This document shows, piece by piece, positions 7,230 through 16,880 of a stretch of DNA of 64,000 nt (the stretch's first letter is position 1; each line of letters starts with the position of its first letter). Below the pieces are notes generated by a model. It had not been told where the DNA came from. It was given only the letters and a program-made list of their open reading frames with translations, and did no database searches. The stretch lies in NCBI GenBank assembly GCA_965201155.1, contig OZ241752.1:1550001-1614000 (forward strand), given 5' to 3'. The position numbers and the translations under genes were made by a program. The stretch is from JANQOH01 sp965201155 (lineage in GTDB: Bacteria; Pseudomonadota; Alphaproteobacteria; UBA7887).

Positions 7230-7952
7230 ATGCCGTTGATACGGTGCAACGGCCTGACGGTGCGGTATGCCGGACGCATCATCCTTCATGACATTCATCT
7301 GGCTATTGAGCGCGGTGAAATCGCCACGGTGGTCGGCCCCAACGGCGCCGGAAAATCGACCCTGCTGCGGGCAATGATCGGTTCGATCCGCGCCAGTGAG
7401 GGCCGGGTTGAACGCATGTCCGGTCTGCGCATCGGTTACGTACCGCAGCGTCTCCGTCTTGACTCCACGCTGCCGTTGACGGTCAGGCGTTTTCTTCGTC
7501 TGGGCGCGGGAGGAGAGCCGGAGGAGATCGACAAGGTGGCGGCCGAGACGGGTATTTCGGACCTCGAAGGGCGGGCGATGTCTGCCCTCTCCGGCGGGCA
7601 GTTCCAGCGCGTTCTTCTGGCGCGCGCGCTGCTCGCGCAGCCTGACCTTCTCGTGCTCGACGAGCCGGCTCAGGGACTGGACCAGCCAAGTGTTGTCGGG
7701 CTGTACCGCCTGTTGGAACGTATCCGGTCGCGGCTGGGGTGCGGCATACTGGTGGTCAGCCACGATCTGCATGTCGTGATGGGGTCGGCGGACCGCGTGA
7801 TCGGGTTGAACGGGATCATCTGGTGCGACGGCCCGCCGATCACGGTTTCGTCGACGTTCGAGTATCAGGCATTGTTCGGCGAACTGAAAGAAGGCGTTCT
7901 TGCGCTCAGCCCCTATACGATGCAAGGCGAGCGCCCGACCCATGCTCGATGA
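7230..7952 (+). CDS. znuC: Zinc ABC transporter ATP-binding subunit
   Basis: The 240-residue product is a complete ABC ATPase: Walker A GPNGAGKST (about residues 35-43), signature LSGGQFQR (about 122-129), Walker B LLVLDEPAQGLD (about 144-155), and the switch His in VSHDL. It should power zinc import by ZnuB. ZnuC proteins are typically of this size and share LHDIHLAIERGEI-like N-terminal strands. It overlaps znuB by 11 bp, so the two are translationally coupled. It faces away from znuA; together they form one zinc-uptake locus with a shared regulatory gap. Confidence 0.93.
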   Translation: MPLIRCNGLTVRYAGRIILHDIHLAIERGEIATVVGPNGAGKSTLLRAMIGSIRASEGRVERMSGLRIGYVPQRLRLDSTLPLTVRRFLRLGAGGEPEEIDKVAAETGISDLEGRAMSALSGGQFQRVLLARALLAQPDLLVLDEPAQGLDQPSVVGLYRLLERIRSRLGCGILVVSHDLHVVMGSADRVIGLNGIIWCDGPPITVSSTFEYQALFGELKEGVLALSPYTMQGERPTHAR

Positions 7953-8739
7953 CTTTCTGGTACGCGCATGTCTTGCGGCCATGGGCGTTGCCCTTGCTGC
8001 CGGAACGCTGGGTTGTTTCGTGGTCTGGAGGCGCATCGCCTATTTCGGCGATGCCACCGCTCATGCCGCGATCCTGGGAGTGGCGTTGTCGCTGGCATTC
8101 GACCTGTCCACGATAACAGGGGTGCTGGTTGTGGCCGTGATCGTAGCGGCCGGCGTTGCCATATTTTCCGGACGAGGCCTCGCCATGGATACGCTTCTCG
8201 GCGTCGCATCCCATGGCGGCCTTGCCATAGGCGTTGTAGCGATTGCACTGGTTTCAGAGCGCGCGGTCGATATCGAGGCCTATCTGTTCGGTGAACTTCT
8301 TGCCGTGAACGTGCAGGATGTGTTCGTTATCTGGGTCGGTACGGCTTTGGTTGTGGGCTTGATCATCTGGCGATGGTCGGCGCTTCTGACGGTTACGCTG
8401 GATCCGGACCTGGCCCGCGCTTCCGGGTTTTCACCGAAGCGGGAGGAACTCTTTCTGATGGTCGCGCTCGCCCTGGTCGTGGCGGTCTCGATCAAGGTGG
8501 TGGGTGCTCTGCTGATTACCGCGATGCTGGTTATTCCGGCGGCCGCGGCCCGCCCCTTTTCGCGTACGCCGGAGCAGATGGCGGTCGGCGCGGTATTGCT
8601 GGGCCTGGCGGCGGTAGCGGCGGGCATTGCCGCGTCGTGGAACTGGGATACGCCGACAGGACCCAGCATTGTCACCCTCGCGGTGGTATTCTTTCTTGTG
8701 TCATGTTCCCTGTCATTCGTGGTGCGAAGGCTGCGGTGA
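7942..8739 (+). CDS. znuB: Zinc ABC transporter permease
   Basis: The 265-residue product has about eight hydrophobic segments and the ABC-3 family pattern: AAGTLGCFVVWRRIAYFGDA near the start (the coupling region before SHAAILG-type residues, here TAHAAILGVAL), and SIKVVGALLITAMLVIPAA in the second half. It forms the inner-membrane channel for Zn2+ (or possibly Mn2+). ATG 7942 (MLDDFLVRA) fits family N-termini better than the upstream ATG at 7900. After the stop, 175 bp without a gene precede the chorismate mutase; only a weak 5-bp GGGGA/TCCCC hairpin is visible there. Confidence 0.93.
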   Translation: MLDDFLVRACLAAMGVALAAGTLGCFVVWRRIAYFGDATAHAAILGVALSLAFDLSTITGVLVVAVIVAAGVAIFSGRGLAMDTLLGVASHGGLAIGVVAIALVSERAVDIEAYLFGELLAVNVQDVFVIWVGTALVVGLIIWRWSALLTVTLDPDLARASGFSPKREELFLMVALALVVAVSIKVVGALLITAMLVIPAAAARPFSRTPEQMAVGAVLLGLAAVAAGIAASWNWDTPTGPSIVTLAVVFFLVSCSLSFVVRRLR

Positions 8740-8914
8740 CCGCGCAGGGGAGCCTTTCGCTTCCCCGTCACGACAGAATATGTCTTCATGCCGGCAGGGT
8801 TCGGGAGACCTTCCCCAAGTGAAACTCTTTGCGTTCGAAGCGGCATGTGGCTAGTGTCGCGGCTCGGGCCGACACAGGCTGCCATTTCCTTCTCGATCCT
8901 TGTTGTTTCCGTCC

Positions 8915-9739
8915 ATGGTCAATGATTCCGCCCTCGACGATCTGCGCCGTGAAATCGACGCTGTCGATGACCAGCTGCATGAGCAGCTGATCCGGCGCAC
9001 GGAGATTGTCGGGCGGGTCGGCGCCGTGAAGCGGCGGAGCGGCGCGGGAACGCTGGCCCTGCGTCCGGGGCGCGAAGCGGCTATCCTGCGCCGCTTGGCG
9101 GCGCGCCACACGGGAGCGTTTCCCCTGGCGGCGCTGCTGCGCATGTGGCGTGAACTGCTGTCCGGGCAAGTGTCGGTGCAGGGAGGGCTGTCCCTGAGCC
9201 TGTTTGCTCCAACGCCGGACTACCGCGATGCCGCGCGCGATCATTTCGGGTCGGCGGCACGGATTTGCACACGCGGCAGCCCGGAGCAGGTGGTCAGCGA
9301 TGTTGCCGGCGGGGCCGCTTCGGTCGGTGTCGCGCCGGTGCCGGACGGCGGCGCGGCCGGCGACTGGTGGCGCCTGCTGTGCGAGACGCCGGGCGCGCCG
9401 CGCATTATCGCGGAATTACCGTTCTGGCGGAGCGATGCGAGGCCGCGGGCGTGGGCGCTGGCCAATCTGGCGGACGAAGCGACCGGCGACGATGTGACGG
9501 TCGCCGTGATCGAACTCGGCGGCGCCGGAGAGGATGCGGCGCGCCGGGCACTGGAAACCGCCGGTCTCACCGGGCAGGTGCTGGCGGTGCGGCGGGCGGA
9601 TGCGGGCATGCAGTGTCTGACGGCGATGGACGGGTTTGCATCGGATGCAGAGCTCGCCGCGCTGGGCGCGGCTCGTGCGGTGGGCGGGGTGCATGTTGTG
9701 GGCCGCTTTGCCCGGCCCCTGTCCTTGCCGCGGTCATGA
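8915..9739 (+). CDS. Chorismate mutase (AroQ) with long uncharacterised C-terminal domain
   Basis: The 274-residue product starts with an AroQ-type helical domain (about residues 1-85): LDDLRREIDAVDDQL, LIRRTEIVGRVGAVK and LRPGREAAILRRL keep the Arg/Lys/Glu residues that bind chorismate. This enzyme converts chorismate to prephenate for Phe and Tyr synthesis. The remaining 190 residues are not a typical prephenate dehydratase and lack its TRF motif; similar long chorismate mutases exist in Alphaproteobacteria. The gene overlaps the prephenate dehydrogenase by 4 bp (ATGA), supporting a role in tyrosine synthesis. ATG 8915 is preferred to the weak TTG 15 bp upstream. Confidence 0.85.
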   Translation: MVNDSALDDLRREIDAVDDQLHEQLIRRTEIVGRVGAVKRRSGAGTLALRPGREAAILRRLAARHTGAFPLAALLRMWRELLSGQVSVQGGLSLSLFAPTPDYRDAARDHFGSAARICTRGSPEQVVSDVAGGAASVGVAPVPDGGAAGDWWRLLCETPGAPRIIAELPFWRSDARPRAWALANLADEATGDDVTVAVIELGGAGEDAARRALETAGLTGQVLAVRRADAGMQCLTAMDGFASDAELAALGAARAVGGVHVVGRFARPLSLPRS

Positions 9740-10623
9740 CGGAGCGGCCGCTGTTTGACCGCGTGGCGCTGATCGGAATTGGGCTGATCAACGGTTCGCT
9801 GGCGCGGGCATTGCGCAAACGGGGCCTGGTGCGGTCACTTGCCGCGTGGTCGCGGCGGGCAGAGACACGGACGCGGGCGGCCGCGCTGGGGATTGTGGAT
9901 TCCGTTCATGATGACCCGGCAGACGCAGCGGCGGGCGCCGAACTGGTGGTGCTGGGGGTGCCTGTGGGCGCCAATCGCGCCGCAGTCGCGGCGCTGCGGC
10001 CGGCGCTGGCGCCCGGAACCATCGTCACGGATGTCGGCTCGGTCAAGCAGGCGGTCATTCGCGATGTGGTTCCGCTATTGCCCGAAGGGGTGGTGTTCGT
10101 GCCCGGGCACCCCATTGCCGGCACGGAGCATTCGGGGCCGGAAAGCGGGTTTGCCGAACTGTTCGACGGGCGCTGGTGCGCGCTGACGCCGGCGGACGGT
10201 ACCGATGAAGCAGCGGTGGAAAGGGTGGCCGCACTGTGGCGCGCGGTTGGCAGCCGCGTCGATGTGATGAACCCGGCGCATCACGACCGCGTGCTGGCGA
10301 TCACTTCGCATATTCCGCATCTGATTGCGTACAATATCGTGTCCACGGTGTTTGATCTGGAAGAACGCACGCAGGCCGAAGTAATCAAATATGCGGCGAG
10401 CGGATTTCGCGATTTCACCCGTATTGCGGCGTCGGACCCGGTGATGTGGCGGGATGTCTTCCTGAACAACCGCGAGGCGGTTCTGGAAATGCTGGGGACG
10501 TTCCTGGAGGATCTGGCGCGCTTGCAGCGTGCGATTCGGCGCGGCGAGGGGGAGACGCTGGAACATGTGTTCAGCGAAACCCGGGCGGTGCGCCGGGAGG
10601 TCATCGAGGCCGGACAGGCCTGA
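9736..10623 (+). CDS. tyrA: Prephenate/arogenate dehydrogenase
   Basis: The 295-residue product begins with a Rossmann motif (VALIGIGLINGSLARAL, about residues 10-26) and contains the family signatures TIVTDVGSVKQAV, FVPGHPIAGTEHSGPE and ITSHIPHLIAYN, which include the catalytic His residues. It oxidatively decarboxylates prephenate (or arogenate) to the tyrosine precursor using NAD(P)+. There is no C-terminal ACT domain visible, so feedback control by that route is unlikely. It is coupled to the upstream chorismate mutase; a histidinol-phosphate/aromatic aminotransferase gene, often between them in relatives, is absent here. Confidence 0.93.
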   Translation: MTERPLFDRVALIGIGLINGSLARALRKRGLVRSLAAWSRRAETRTRAAALGIVDSVHDDPADAAAGAELVVLGVPVGANRAAVAALRPALAPGTIVTDVGSVKQAVIRDVVPLLPEGVVFVPGHPIAGTEHSGPESGFAELFDGRWCALTPADGTDEAAVERVAALWRAVGSRVDVMNPAHHDRVLAITSHIPHLIAYNIVSTVFDLEERTQAEVIKYAASGFRDFTRIAASDPVMWRDVFLNNREAVLEMLGTFLEDLARLQRAIRRGEGETLEHVFSETRAVRREVIEAGQA

Positions 10624-10628
10624 CGCGC

Positions 10629-11648
10629 TCAGGCGAGGGGCGGAAGGGTCAGGATGGGCACGGGGCCGAGCGACAGCACGCCGCCGTTCAGCGTTACGGG
10701 AGCGCGCACTTCCGGCGGCCCGCCATCCTCAGACGGTTCGGCGGCAAGGCCAAGGACAAGGCCAAGCAATTGGGCCGCGCCCTCATTGATCAGGCGTTGC
10801 GCAAGCAGGATATCGATCAGGCCCTGGAATCCGGCAATGCGCGCCTGAATTTCGCCCTGCAGGCGCAGACTGCCATCGAGGGTTACACGGCCGGCTCCGC
10901 GCAAAGTCATGGGTCCCCAGTGTATTTCGACAGTGCGCACATCGAGGACACCGCCGCGGTCGCGCCAGCGGGCAAGATCGGCGCTGGTCCAGGCGGCGGG
11001 GGGCGGGCCTCCCGCCAGCGTTGTGTCGGCGGACAGAAAGCTGATGCGACGTTCGAACGCCGGCGGCGGGGTCAGCGGCAGGAGCAGATCGTCGATCTGT
11101 ACGGCCATGTCCAGGCCGCTGTCGGGAGGAGGCGCCTGCCGTGCGGCGAACTGGAAGCGCGCGGCGCCGGCGTCCCGGTCGCCGGCGCGTGAGGAATGCA
11201 GCTGCAGGCCGGTGATCTCCGCAATGAGGCGCTGCGGCTTTCCCGCCTTGTCGAGGACGAGGCTGGCACGCGCCGCCTCCGTATCGATGTCCAGCGTCAA
11301 GGGGGATGGGGCGCCGGCAAGGCTCAGACTGTGGGCGCCCTGCAACACGGCGATGGCGTGGCGCAGGTTCCAGGGTTCGGTATGGATGTCGGCGGCGGCG
11401 CTGCGCCAGCGCCACTCACGCCCGCCGCTGCGCCATCTCAGATCGGGATTTTCAAATCCGGCGGAGAGGCGGTAGGGGTAGCCATGCACGCGCCTTGCAG
11501 TGTAGGACACGGCAACGCCGCGCGCCTGCAATGCCGTGATTTCCGTATTGATGACGTGTTCGGCGCGGTTGGCAAGGACGAACCACCATGCGGTCCAGGC
11601 GAGGGCGCCGAGCACCAATGCGCCATAGAGAAAGATGATGCGTTTCAT
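10629..11648 (-). CDS. DUF2125 domain-containing membrane-anchored protein
   Basis: The 339-residue product has one N-terminal transmembrane helix (about residues 5-25) followed by a large periplasmic beta-rich region. The blocks VSYTARRVHGYPYRLSAGF and HWGPMTLRGAGRVTLDGSL are characteristic of the alphaproteobacterial DUF2125 family. Its function is unknown; the repeated beta-strand pattern resembles AsmA-like envelope proteins (weak inference). It is convergent with tyrA with a 5-bp gap and overlaps the start codon of the divergent ChaC gene, an arrangement seen in several Alphaproteobacteria. Confidence 0.85.
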   Translation of the reverse strand: MKRIIFLYGALVLGALAWTAWWFVLANRAEHVINTEITALQARGVAVSYTARRVHGYPYRLSAGFENPDLRWRSGGREWRWRSAAADIHTEPWNLRHAIAVLQGAHSLSLAGAPSPLTLDIDTEAARASLVLDKAGKPQRLIAEITGLQLHSSRAGDRDAGAARFQFAARQAPPPDSGLDMAVQIDDLLLPLTPPPAFERRISFLSADTTLAGGPPPAAWTSADLARWRDRGGVLDVRTVEIHWGPMTLRGAGRVTLDGSLRLQGEIQARIAGFQGLIDILLAQRLINEGAAQLLGLVLGLAAEPSEDGGPPEVRAPVTLNGGVLSLGPVPILTLPPLA

Positions 11649-12228
11649 GCCTGACGATGCCGTTTCCCCTTCCGCGCTGTATAGCGCGGGCGACAGCGCC
11701 GTGCGAGAGGAAGACCTGTGGGTATTCGGCTATGGATCGCTGATGTGGCGGCCGGGATTTGCGTATCTGGAGTCGGCGCCGGCGCTGTTGCGCGGCTATC
11801 GCCGCGCCTTCTGCGTCTATTCGACGGAATATCGCGGGACGCCGGAATGCCCCGGACTGGTGCTGGGGCTGGAGAGCGGCGGCGCGTGCCGCGGGTTGGC
11901 GTTCCGCGTTGCAAGAGATGCAGCGGCGGCGACGCGCGCCTATCTGCGGGAGCGCGAAAAGCCGATCGGCCTGTATCGTGAGCGCATGGTGCCGGTATGG
12001 GCGGGCGGGCGCCGGCGGCAGGCGCTGGCCTTCACAGTTGACCGCTCGCATCCGCGCTATGCGGCGGGCCTTTCGTTCGAGCGGGTGGTGGGATTGATCC
12101 GCACCGGCGCTGGGGAAACCGGCCGCAACCGGGATTATCTGGCGGAAACGGTGCAGCGGCTGGCGGCGCTGGGTCATCGCGACCGCTATCTGTGCCGGAT
12201 TCACGAAGCAGTGGAGGCGGCGGCGTGA
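11647..12228 (+). CDS. ChaC-like gamma-glutamylcyclotransferase
   Basis: The 193-residue product contains WVFGYGSLMWRPGF (the YGSL substrate-binding loop), RGYRRAFCVYSTEYRGTPECPGLVLGLE and YLREREKPIGLYRERMVPV. The Glu in the ReREkp region is where ChaC enzymes place the catalytic acid. ChaC proteins cleave glutathione to 5-oxoproline and Cys-Gly in the cytosol. The start ATG 11647 overlaps the start codon of the divergent DUF2125 gene; a GTG at 11701 just before the conserved domain is an alternative. It overlaps the next gene by 4 bp (GTGA). Confidence 0.9.
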   Translation: MPDDAVSPSALYSAGDSAVREEDLWVFGYGSLMWRPGFAYLESAPALLRGYRRAFCVYSTEYRGTPECPGLVLGLESGGACRGLAFRVARDAAAATRAYLREREKPIGLYRERMVPVWAGGRRRQALAFTVDRSHPRYAAGLSFERVVGLIRTGAGETGRNRDYLAETVQRLAALGHRDRYLCRIHEAVEAAA

Positions 12229-13376
12229 CGGTAGTGGAGATCCAGGGCGGCGACTGGCTGCTTGACGGCCGCCCGGTTCATGAGGGGCGCGAATGGAACG
12301 GCTGCCCGGTTTCCGGCCTGCTGCTCAACAGCCGCATGGCGAACGGATTGTTTGACGATCTGAACCCGGTTACGCGCGGCTTGTGGGCGTATCCCGATAC
12401 CGGAGTCTGGGACGCGGAGCGCAATACGGACGAACTGATTGCGGCGCTGCCGGCGTACCGCGCGAGCGGGCTGGCGGCCATAGGCGTCAATCTTCAGGGC
12501 GCGGCGCCGGGCGGGTATTACCGCTGGCATGACGAGGCGGTGAAGGACCTCCTAGCGCGGCTGGGCGGCGGCGGGACAGCTCCGACGGCGGCAGAAGTGT
12601 GGCGCGGCCTGGAGTCCCCGCGCTCACAGCCGTGGGACTCGGGCGCCTTTGCGTCCGATGGCGCGTTGCGCCCGGCTTTTGCCGCACGTGCCGAGCGGTT
12701 GATCGGCGCTGCCGACGCGCGTGGCATGGCGGTGTGCCTGGGCCTGTTCTATTTCGGTCAGGACGAGCGGCTGCGGGACGAAGCGGCAGTGCGGCGCGCG
12801 GTGGACAATGCCTGCGACTGGCTGCTGGGACTGCCGCACGAAAATGTGGTGGTCGAGGTCAATAACGAAGCCGATATTCCGCTTTATGAACATGCCGTCC
12901 TGACTGTGGACGAGGTTCACGCATTGGTGGCGCAGGTGCGCGGGCACCGGCGCGGAAAGCGGTGCCTGCTCGCGGGAACGAGCGTCAGCGGGCGCCGGGC
13001 GCCTACGGCGGCGATTGCGGAAGCGTCGGATTTCCTGCTGCTGCACGGGAACGGGCTGGACGAACCGGAAATGATCACGGCGCGGGTTGCAGAGACGCGG
13101 GCGCTGGCGGGGTATCGCGGGCAGCCGGTGGTATTCAATGAGGATGATCATTTCGATTTCGGCGGTCGGCGAAGCAATTTTGCGGCCGCGCTGGCGGCGC
13201 GCGCCGGCTGGGGTTATTTCGACCCCGGCGCCGGGGCGGGCGGCCGGACAGCGTGGGGCAATTACCGCGACGGCTATCAGAATCCGCCGATAGACTGGAG
13301 CATCGGTACACCGCGCAAGCGCGCCTTTTTCGCCATGCTCGAGGATGTGACAGGGGTGAAACCTCGCGGCCGCTGA
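12225..13376 (+). CDS. Putative glycoside hydrolase-like TIM-barrel protein
   Basis: The 383-residue product lacks a signal peptide and shows alternating strand/helix segments typical of a (beta/alpha)8 barrel. Candidate clan GH-A catalytic positions are visible: VVVEVNNEAD (about residues 207-216; an Asn-Glu pair as in the acid/base motif) and PVVFNEDDHFDFGG (about residues 301-314; Glu as possible nucleophile). I do not recognise a characterised GH family. It starts with GTG overlapping the ChaC stop (GTGA), so both are translated from one message. No carbohydrate transporter or other CAZyme is nearby, so the substrate is unknown. Confidence 0.6.
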   Translation: MTVVEIQGGDWLLDGRPVHEGREWNGCPVSGLLLNSRMANGLFDDLNPVTRGLWAYPDTGVWDAERNTDELIAALPAYRASGLAAIGVNLQGAAPGGYYRWHDEAVKDLLARLGGGGTAPTAAEVWRGLESPRSQPWDSGAFASDGALRPAFAARAERLIGAADARGMAVCLGLFYFGQDERLRDEAAVRRAVDNACDWLLGLPHENVVVEVNNEADIPLYEHAVLTVDEVHALVAQVRGHRRGKRCLLAGTSVSGRRAPTAAIAEASDFLLLHGNGLDEPEMITARVAETRALAGYRGQPVVFNEDDHFDFGGRRSNFAAALAARAGWGYFDPGAGAGGRTAWGNYRDGYQNPPIDWSIGTPRKRAFFAMLEDVTGVKPRGR

Positions 13377-13389
13377 GCGTTTCGGCCTC

Positions 13390-13401
13390 GGGAACGTTCC
13401 C
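13390..13401. promoter_or_regulatory. Perfect palindrome upstream of hemA
   Basis: GGGAACGTTCCC lies 55 bp before the hemA start in the 80-bp gap. With no loop it cannot be a hairpin terminator, so a protein-binding site is possible. No known regulator consensus is recognised. Confidence 0.25.
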
Positions 13402-13456
13402 CAAGAGGGGATAATGAACTATCCTGCGCGTGCTGTTCTGGCGACAAGGCGCTGTC

Positions 13457-14671
13457 ATGGATTATGAAGCCCACTTTACGGAAGCCCTCGGTGCGCTGAA
13501 GACCGAGGGCCGCTACCGCATTTTCGCCGATCTGGCGCGTCATGCGGGCAATTTCCCACGGGCGAGTTATTTCAATGACGGTGTGGAGCGCACGGTGACC
13601 ATCTGGTGCTCCAACGACTATCTGGGCATGGGTCAGCATCCGCGGGTGGTGGCAGCCATGTGCGAAGCGGCGCAGCGTGCAGGCGCGGGTTCGGGCGGCA
13701 CGCGCAACATCTCCGGTACCACGCATTACCACGTGATGCTGGAGCGGGAACTGGCCGACCTTCACGGCAAGGAAGCGGCGCTCCTGTTCACTTCCGGGTA
13801 TATTTCCAACGAGGCCACGCTTTCCACGCTGGGCAGCCTGCTCCCCGGCTGCGTACTGCTTTCGGATGCGCTCAACCATGCCTCGATGATCCAGGGCGTG
13901 CGGCATTCGAAGGCGCCGAAGAAAATTTTTCGCCATAATGATGTGGCGCATCTGGAAGAGCTGCTGCGCGAGATCGATCCGGCGGCGCCGAAAATCGTGG
14001 CGTTCGAGTCAGTTTATTCGATGGATGGCGATATCGCGCCGATCAACGAAATCTGCGATGTGGCCGAGCGCTACGGGGCGCTGACCTATCTTGACGAGGT
14101 TCACGCGGTGGGAATGTACGGCGCGCGCGGCGGCGGCGTTGCCGAGCGCGACGGGGCGATGCACCGCCTGGACATCATCGAAGGCACGCTGGGCAAAGCG
14201 TTCGGCGTCATGGGCGGGTATATCGCGGCGACGGAAGCGATTTGCGATGTGGTGCGCTCCTTTGCATCGGGGTTCATTTTCACGACATCGCTGCCGCCGG
14301 CGGTGGCGGCAGCGGCACACGCTTCGATCACCCATCTGAAAGACAGCAATGCGGAACGCGAGCGCCATCAGGAGCGTGCGCGGACGCTGAAGCGGCGGTT
14401 GGCGGCGCTGGGGATTCCGGTGATCCCCAACCCCAGCCATATCGTGCCGGTGATGGTGGGCGATGCGGTTCTGTGCAAGCGCGCGAGCGATGATCTCCTG
14501 CGCGACTTCAACATCTATGTGCAGCCTATCAACTACCCAACGGTGCCGCGCGGGACCGAGCGGCTGCGCATCACGCCAAGTCCGCTTCACGACGATGCGA
14601 TGATGGACGAGCTGGTGGAAGCGCTGCGGCTGATCTGGTCGCGGCTGAATATTCGCGCCAGGGCGGCTTGA
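13457..14671 (+). CDS. hemA: 5-aminolevulinate synthase
   Basis: The 404-residue product is a full-length ALAS: MDYEAHFTEAL start, WCSNDYLGMGQHP, GSGGTRNISGT, HYHVMLERELADLH, FESVYSMDGD, YLDEVHAVGMYG and IIEGTLGKAFGVMGGY, where the Lys of TLGKAF binds pyridoxal phosphate. It condenses glycine and succinyl-CoA to 5-aminolevulinate, the first step of tetrapyrrole synthesis by the Shemin pathway. The Shemin pathway in bacteria is essentially alphaproteobacterial, which supports the taxonomic call. PLP could be supplied by the pdxJ product encoded in this window. Position 25 bp before livH does not imply shared function. Confidence 0.97.
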   Translation: MDYEAHFTEALGALKTEGRYRIFADLARHAGNFPRASYFNDGVERTVTIWCSNDYLGMGQHPRVVAAMCEAAQRAGAGSGGTRNISGTTHYHVMLERELADLHGKEAALLFTSGYISNEATLSTLGSLLPGCVLLSDALNHASMIQGVRHSKAPKKIFRHNDVAHLEELLREIDPAAPKIVAFESVYSMDGDIAPINEICDVAERYGALTYLDEVHAVGMYGARGGGVAERDGAMHRLDIIEGTLGKAFGVMGGYIAATEAICDVVRSFASGFIFTTSLPPAVAAAAHASITHLKDSNAERERHQERARTLKRRLAALGIPVIPNPSHIVPVMVGDAVLCKRASDDLLRDFNIYVQPINYPTVPRGTERLRITPSPLHDDAMMDELVEALRLIWSRLNIRARAA

Positions 14672-14695
14672 GCGCGGTCGGGGCCGGGCAGGGCA

Positions 14696-15610
14696 ATGGC
14701 ATATTTTCTCGAACAATTGATTAACGGCATAACGCTGGGCAGCATGTACGGGCTGATCGCCATCGGCTACACGATGGTGTACGGCATTATCGGCATGATC
14801 AATTTCGCCCATGGCGAGATCTACATGATCGGCGCCTTTGTGGCGGTGCTGAGCTTCACCATTCTTGGCGCGGCGGGGGTGACGTGGGTGCCGCTTTCGC
14901 TGCTTATCGTGCTGATTGTCTCGATGTTGTTCACTTCCGCGTATGGCTGGACGGTGGAGCGCATCGCGTATCGCCCGCTGCGCGGGACGCAGCGGCTGGC
15001 GGCGCTGATCAGCGCCATCGGCATGTCGCTGGCGCTGCAGAATTATGTGCTGTTGAGCCAGGGCGCGGGGGTGAAGGCGCTGAGCCCCATCCTGACCGGC
15101 GGGTTCACCATCTATGACACGCCGGCCTTTGCCGTGCGGCTGAGCTATGTGCAGATTCTGATCGTCTTTCTGACGCTGGTGCTGATGGCTGCATTTGCGA
15201 GCCTCATCGGCGGTACGGCGCTGGGGCGGGCGCAGCGCGCCTGCGAGCAGGACCGCACGATGGCAATGCTGCTCGGTATTGATGTTGACCGGACCATTTC
15301 GCTCACCTTCGTGATGGGTGCGGCGCTGGCGGCGGTGGCCGGAGTCATGGCGGCGCTGTTCTATGGCGTTGTCGACTTCTTCATGGGGTTCATTGCCGGT
15401 CTCAAGGCGTTTACGGCAGCCGTTCTGGGCGGCATCGGGTCGCTCCCCGGGGCAATGCTGGGAGGCATGCTGCTGGGCATGGTGGAAGCGTTTTTCTCCG
15501 GATATTTTTCGGTTGAATACAAGGATGTCGCCGCGTTCGGCATTCTGGTGCTGGTGCTGATTTTCCGACCCACCGGTCTGCTTGGCCGCCCGGAAATCGA
15601 AAAGGTCTGA
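14696..15610 (+). CDS. livH: Branched-chain amino acid ABC transporter permease LivH
   Basis: The 304-residue product has about eight transmembrane segments and the LivH signatures QLINGITLGSMYGLIAIGYTMVYGIIGMINFAHGE and, near the C-terminus, GGIGSLPGAMLGGMLLGMVEAF (quoted here as motif names only: NGITLGSMYGLIAIG; GGIGSLPGAMLGG). It is one half of the inner-membrane channel for branched-chain or related amino acids. It begins the livH-livM-livG-livF-DUF6867 run with 1-bp to 4-bp junctions, so the operon is tightly coupled. The substrate range of such systems is broad and cannot be fixed from sequence. Confidence 0.95.
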   Translation: MAYFLEQLINGITLGSMYGLIAIGYTMVYGIIGMINFAHGEIYMIGAFVAVLSFTILGAAGVTWVPLSLLIVLIVSMLFTSAYGWTVERIAYRPLRGTQRLAALISAIGMSLALQNYVLLSQGAGVKALSPILTGGFTIYDTPAFAVRLSYVQILIVFLTLVLMAAFASLIGGTALGRAQRACEQDRTMAMLLGIDVDRTISLTFVMGAALAAVAGVMAALFYGVVDFFMGFIAGLKAFTAAVLGGIGSLPGAMLGGMLLGMVEAFFSGYFSVEYKDVAAFGILVLVLIFRPTGLLGRPEIEKV

Positions 15611-15611
15611 A

Positions 15612-16876
<1,265 letters not shown>

Positions 16877-16880
<4 letters not shown>

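Noticed and set aside
8748..8775. GGGGA/TCCCC hairpin after znuB as a terminator
   Set aside because: The stem is only 5 bp with mismatches and no T tract follows.
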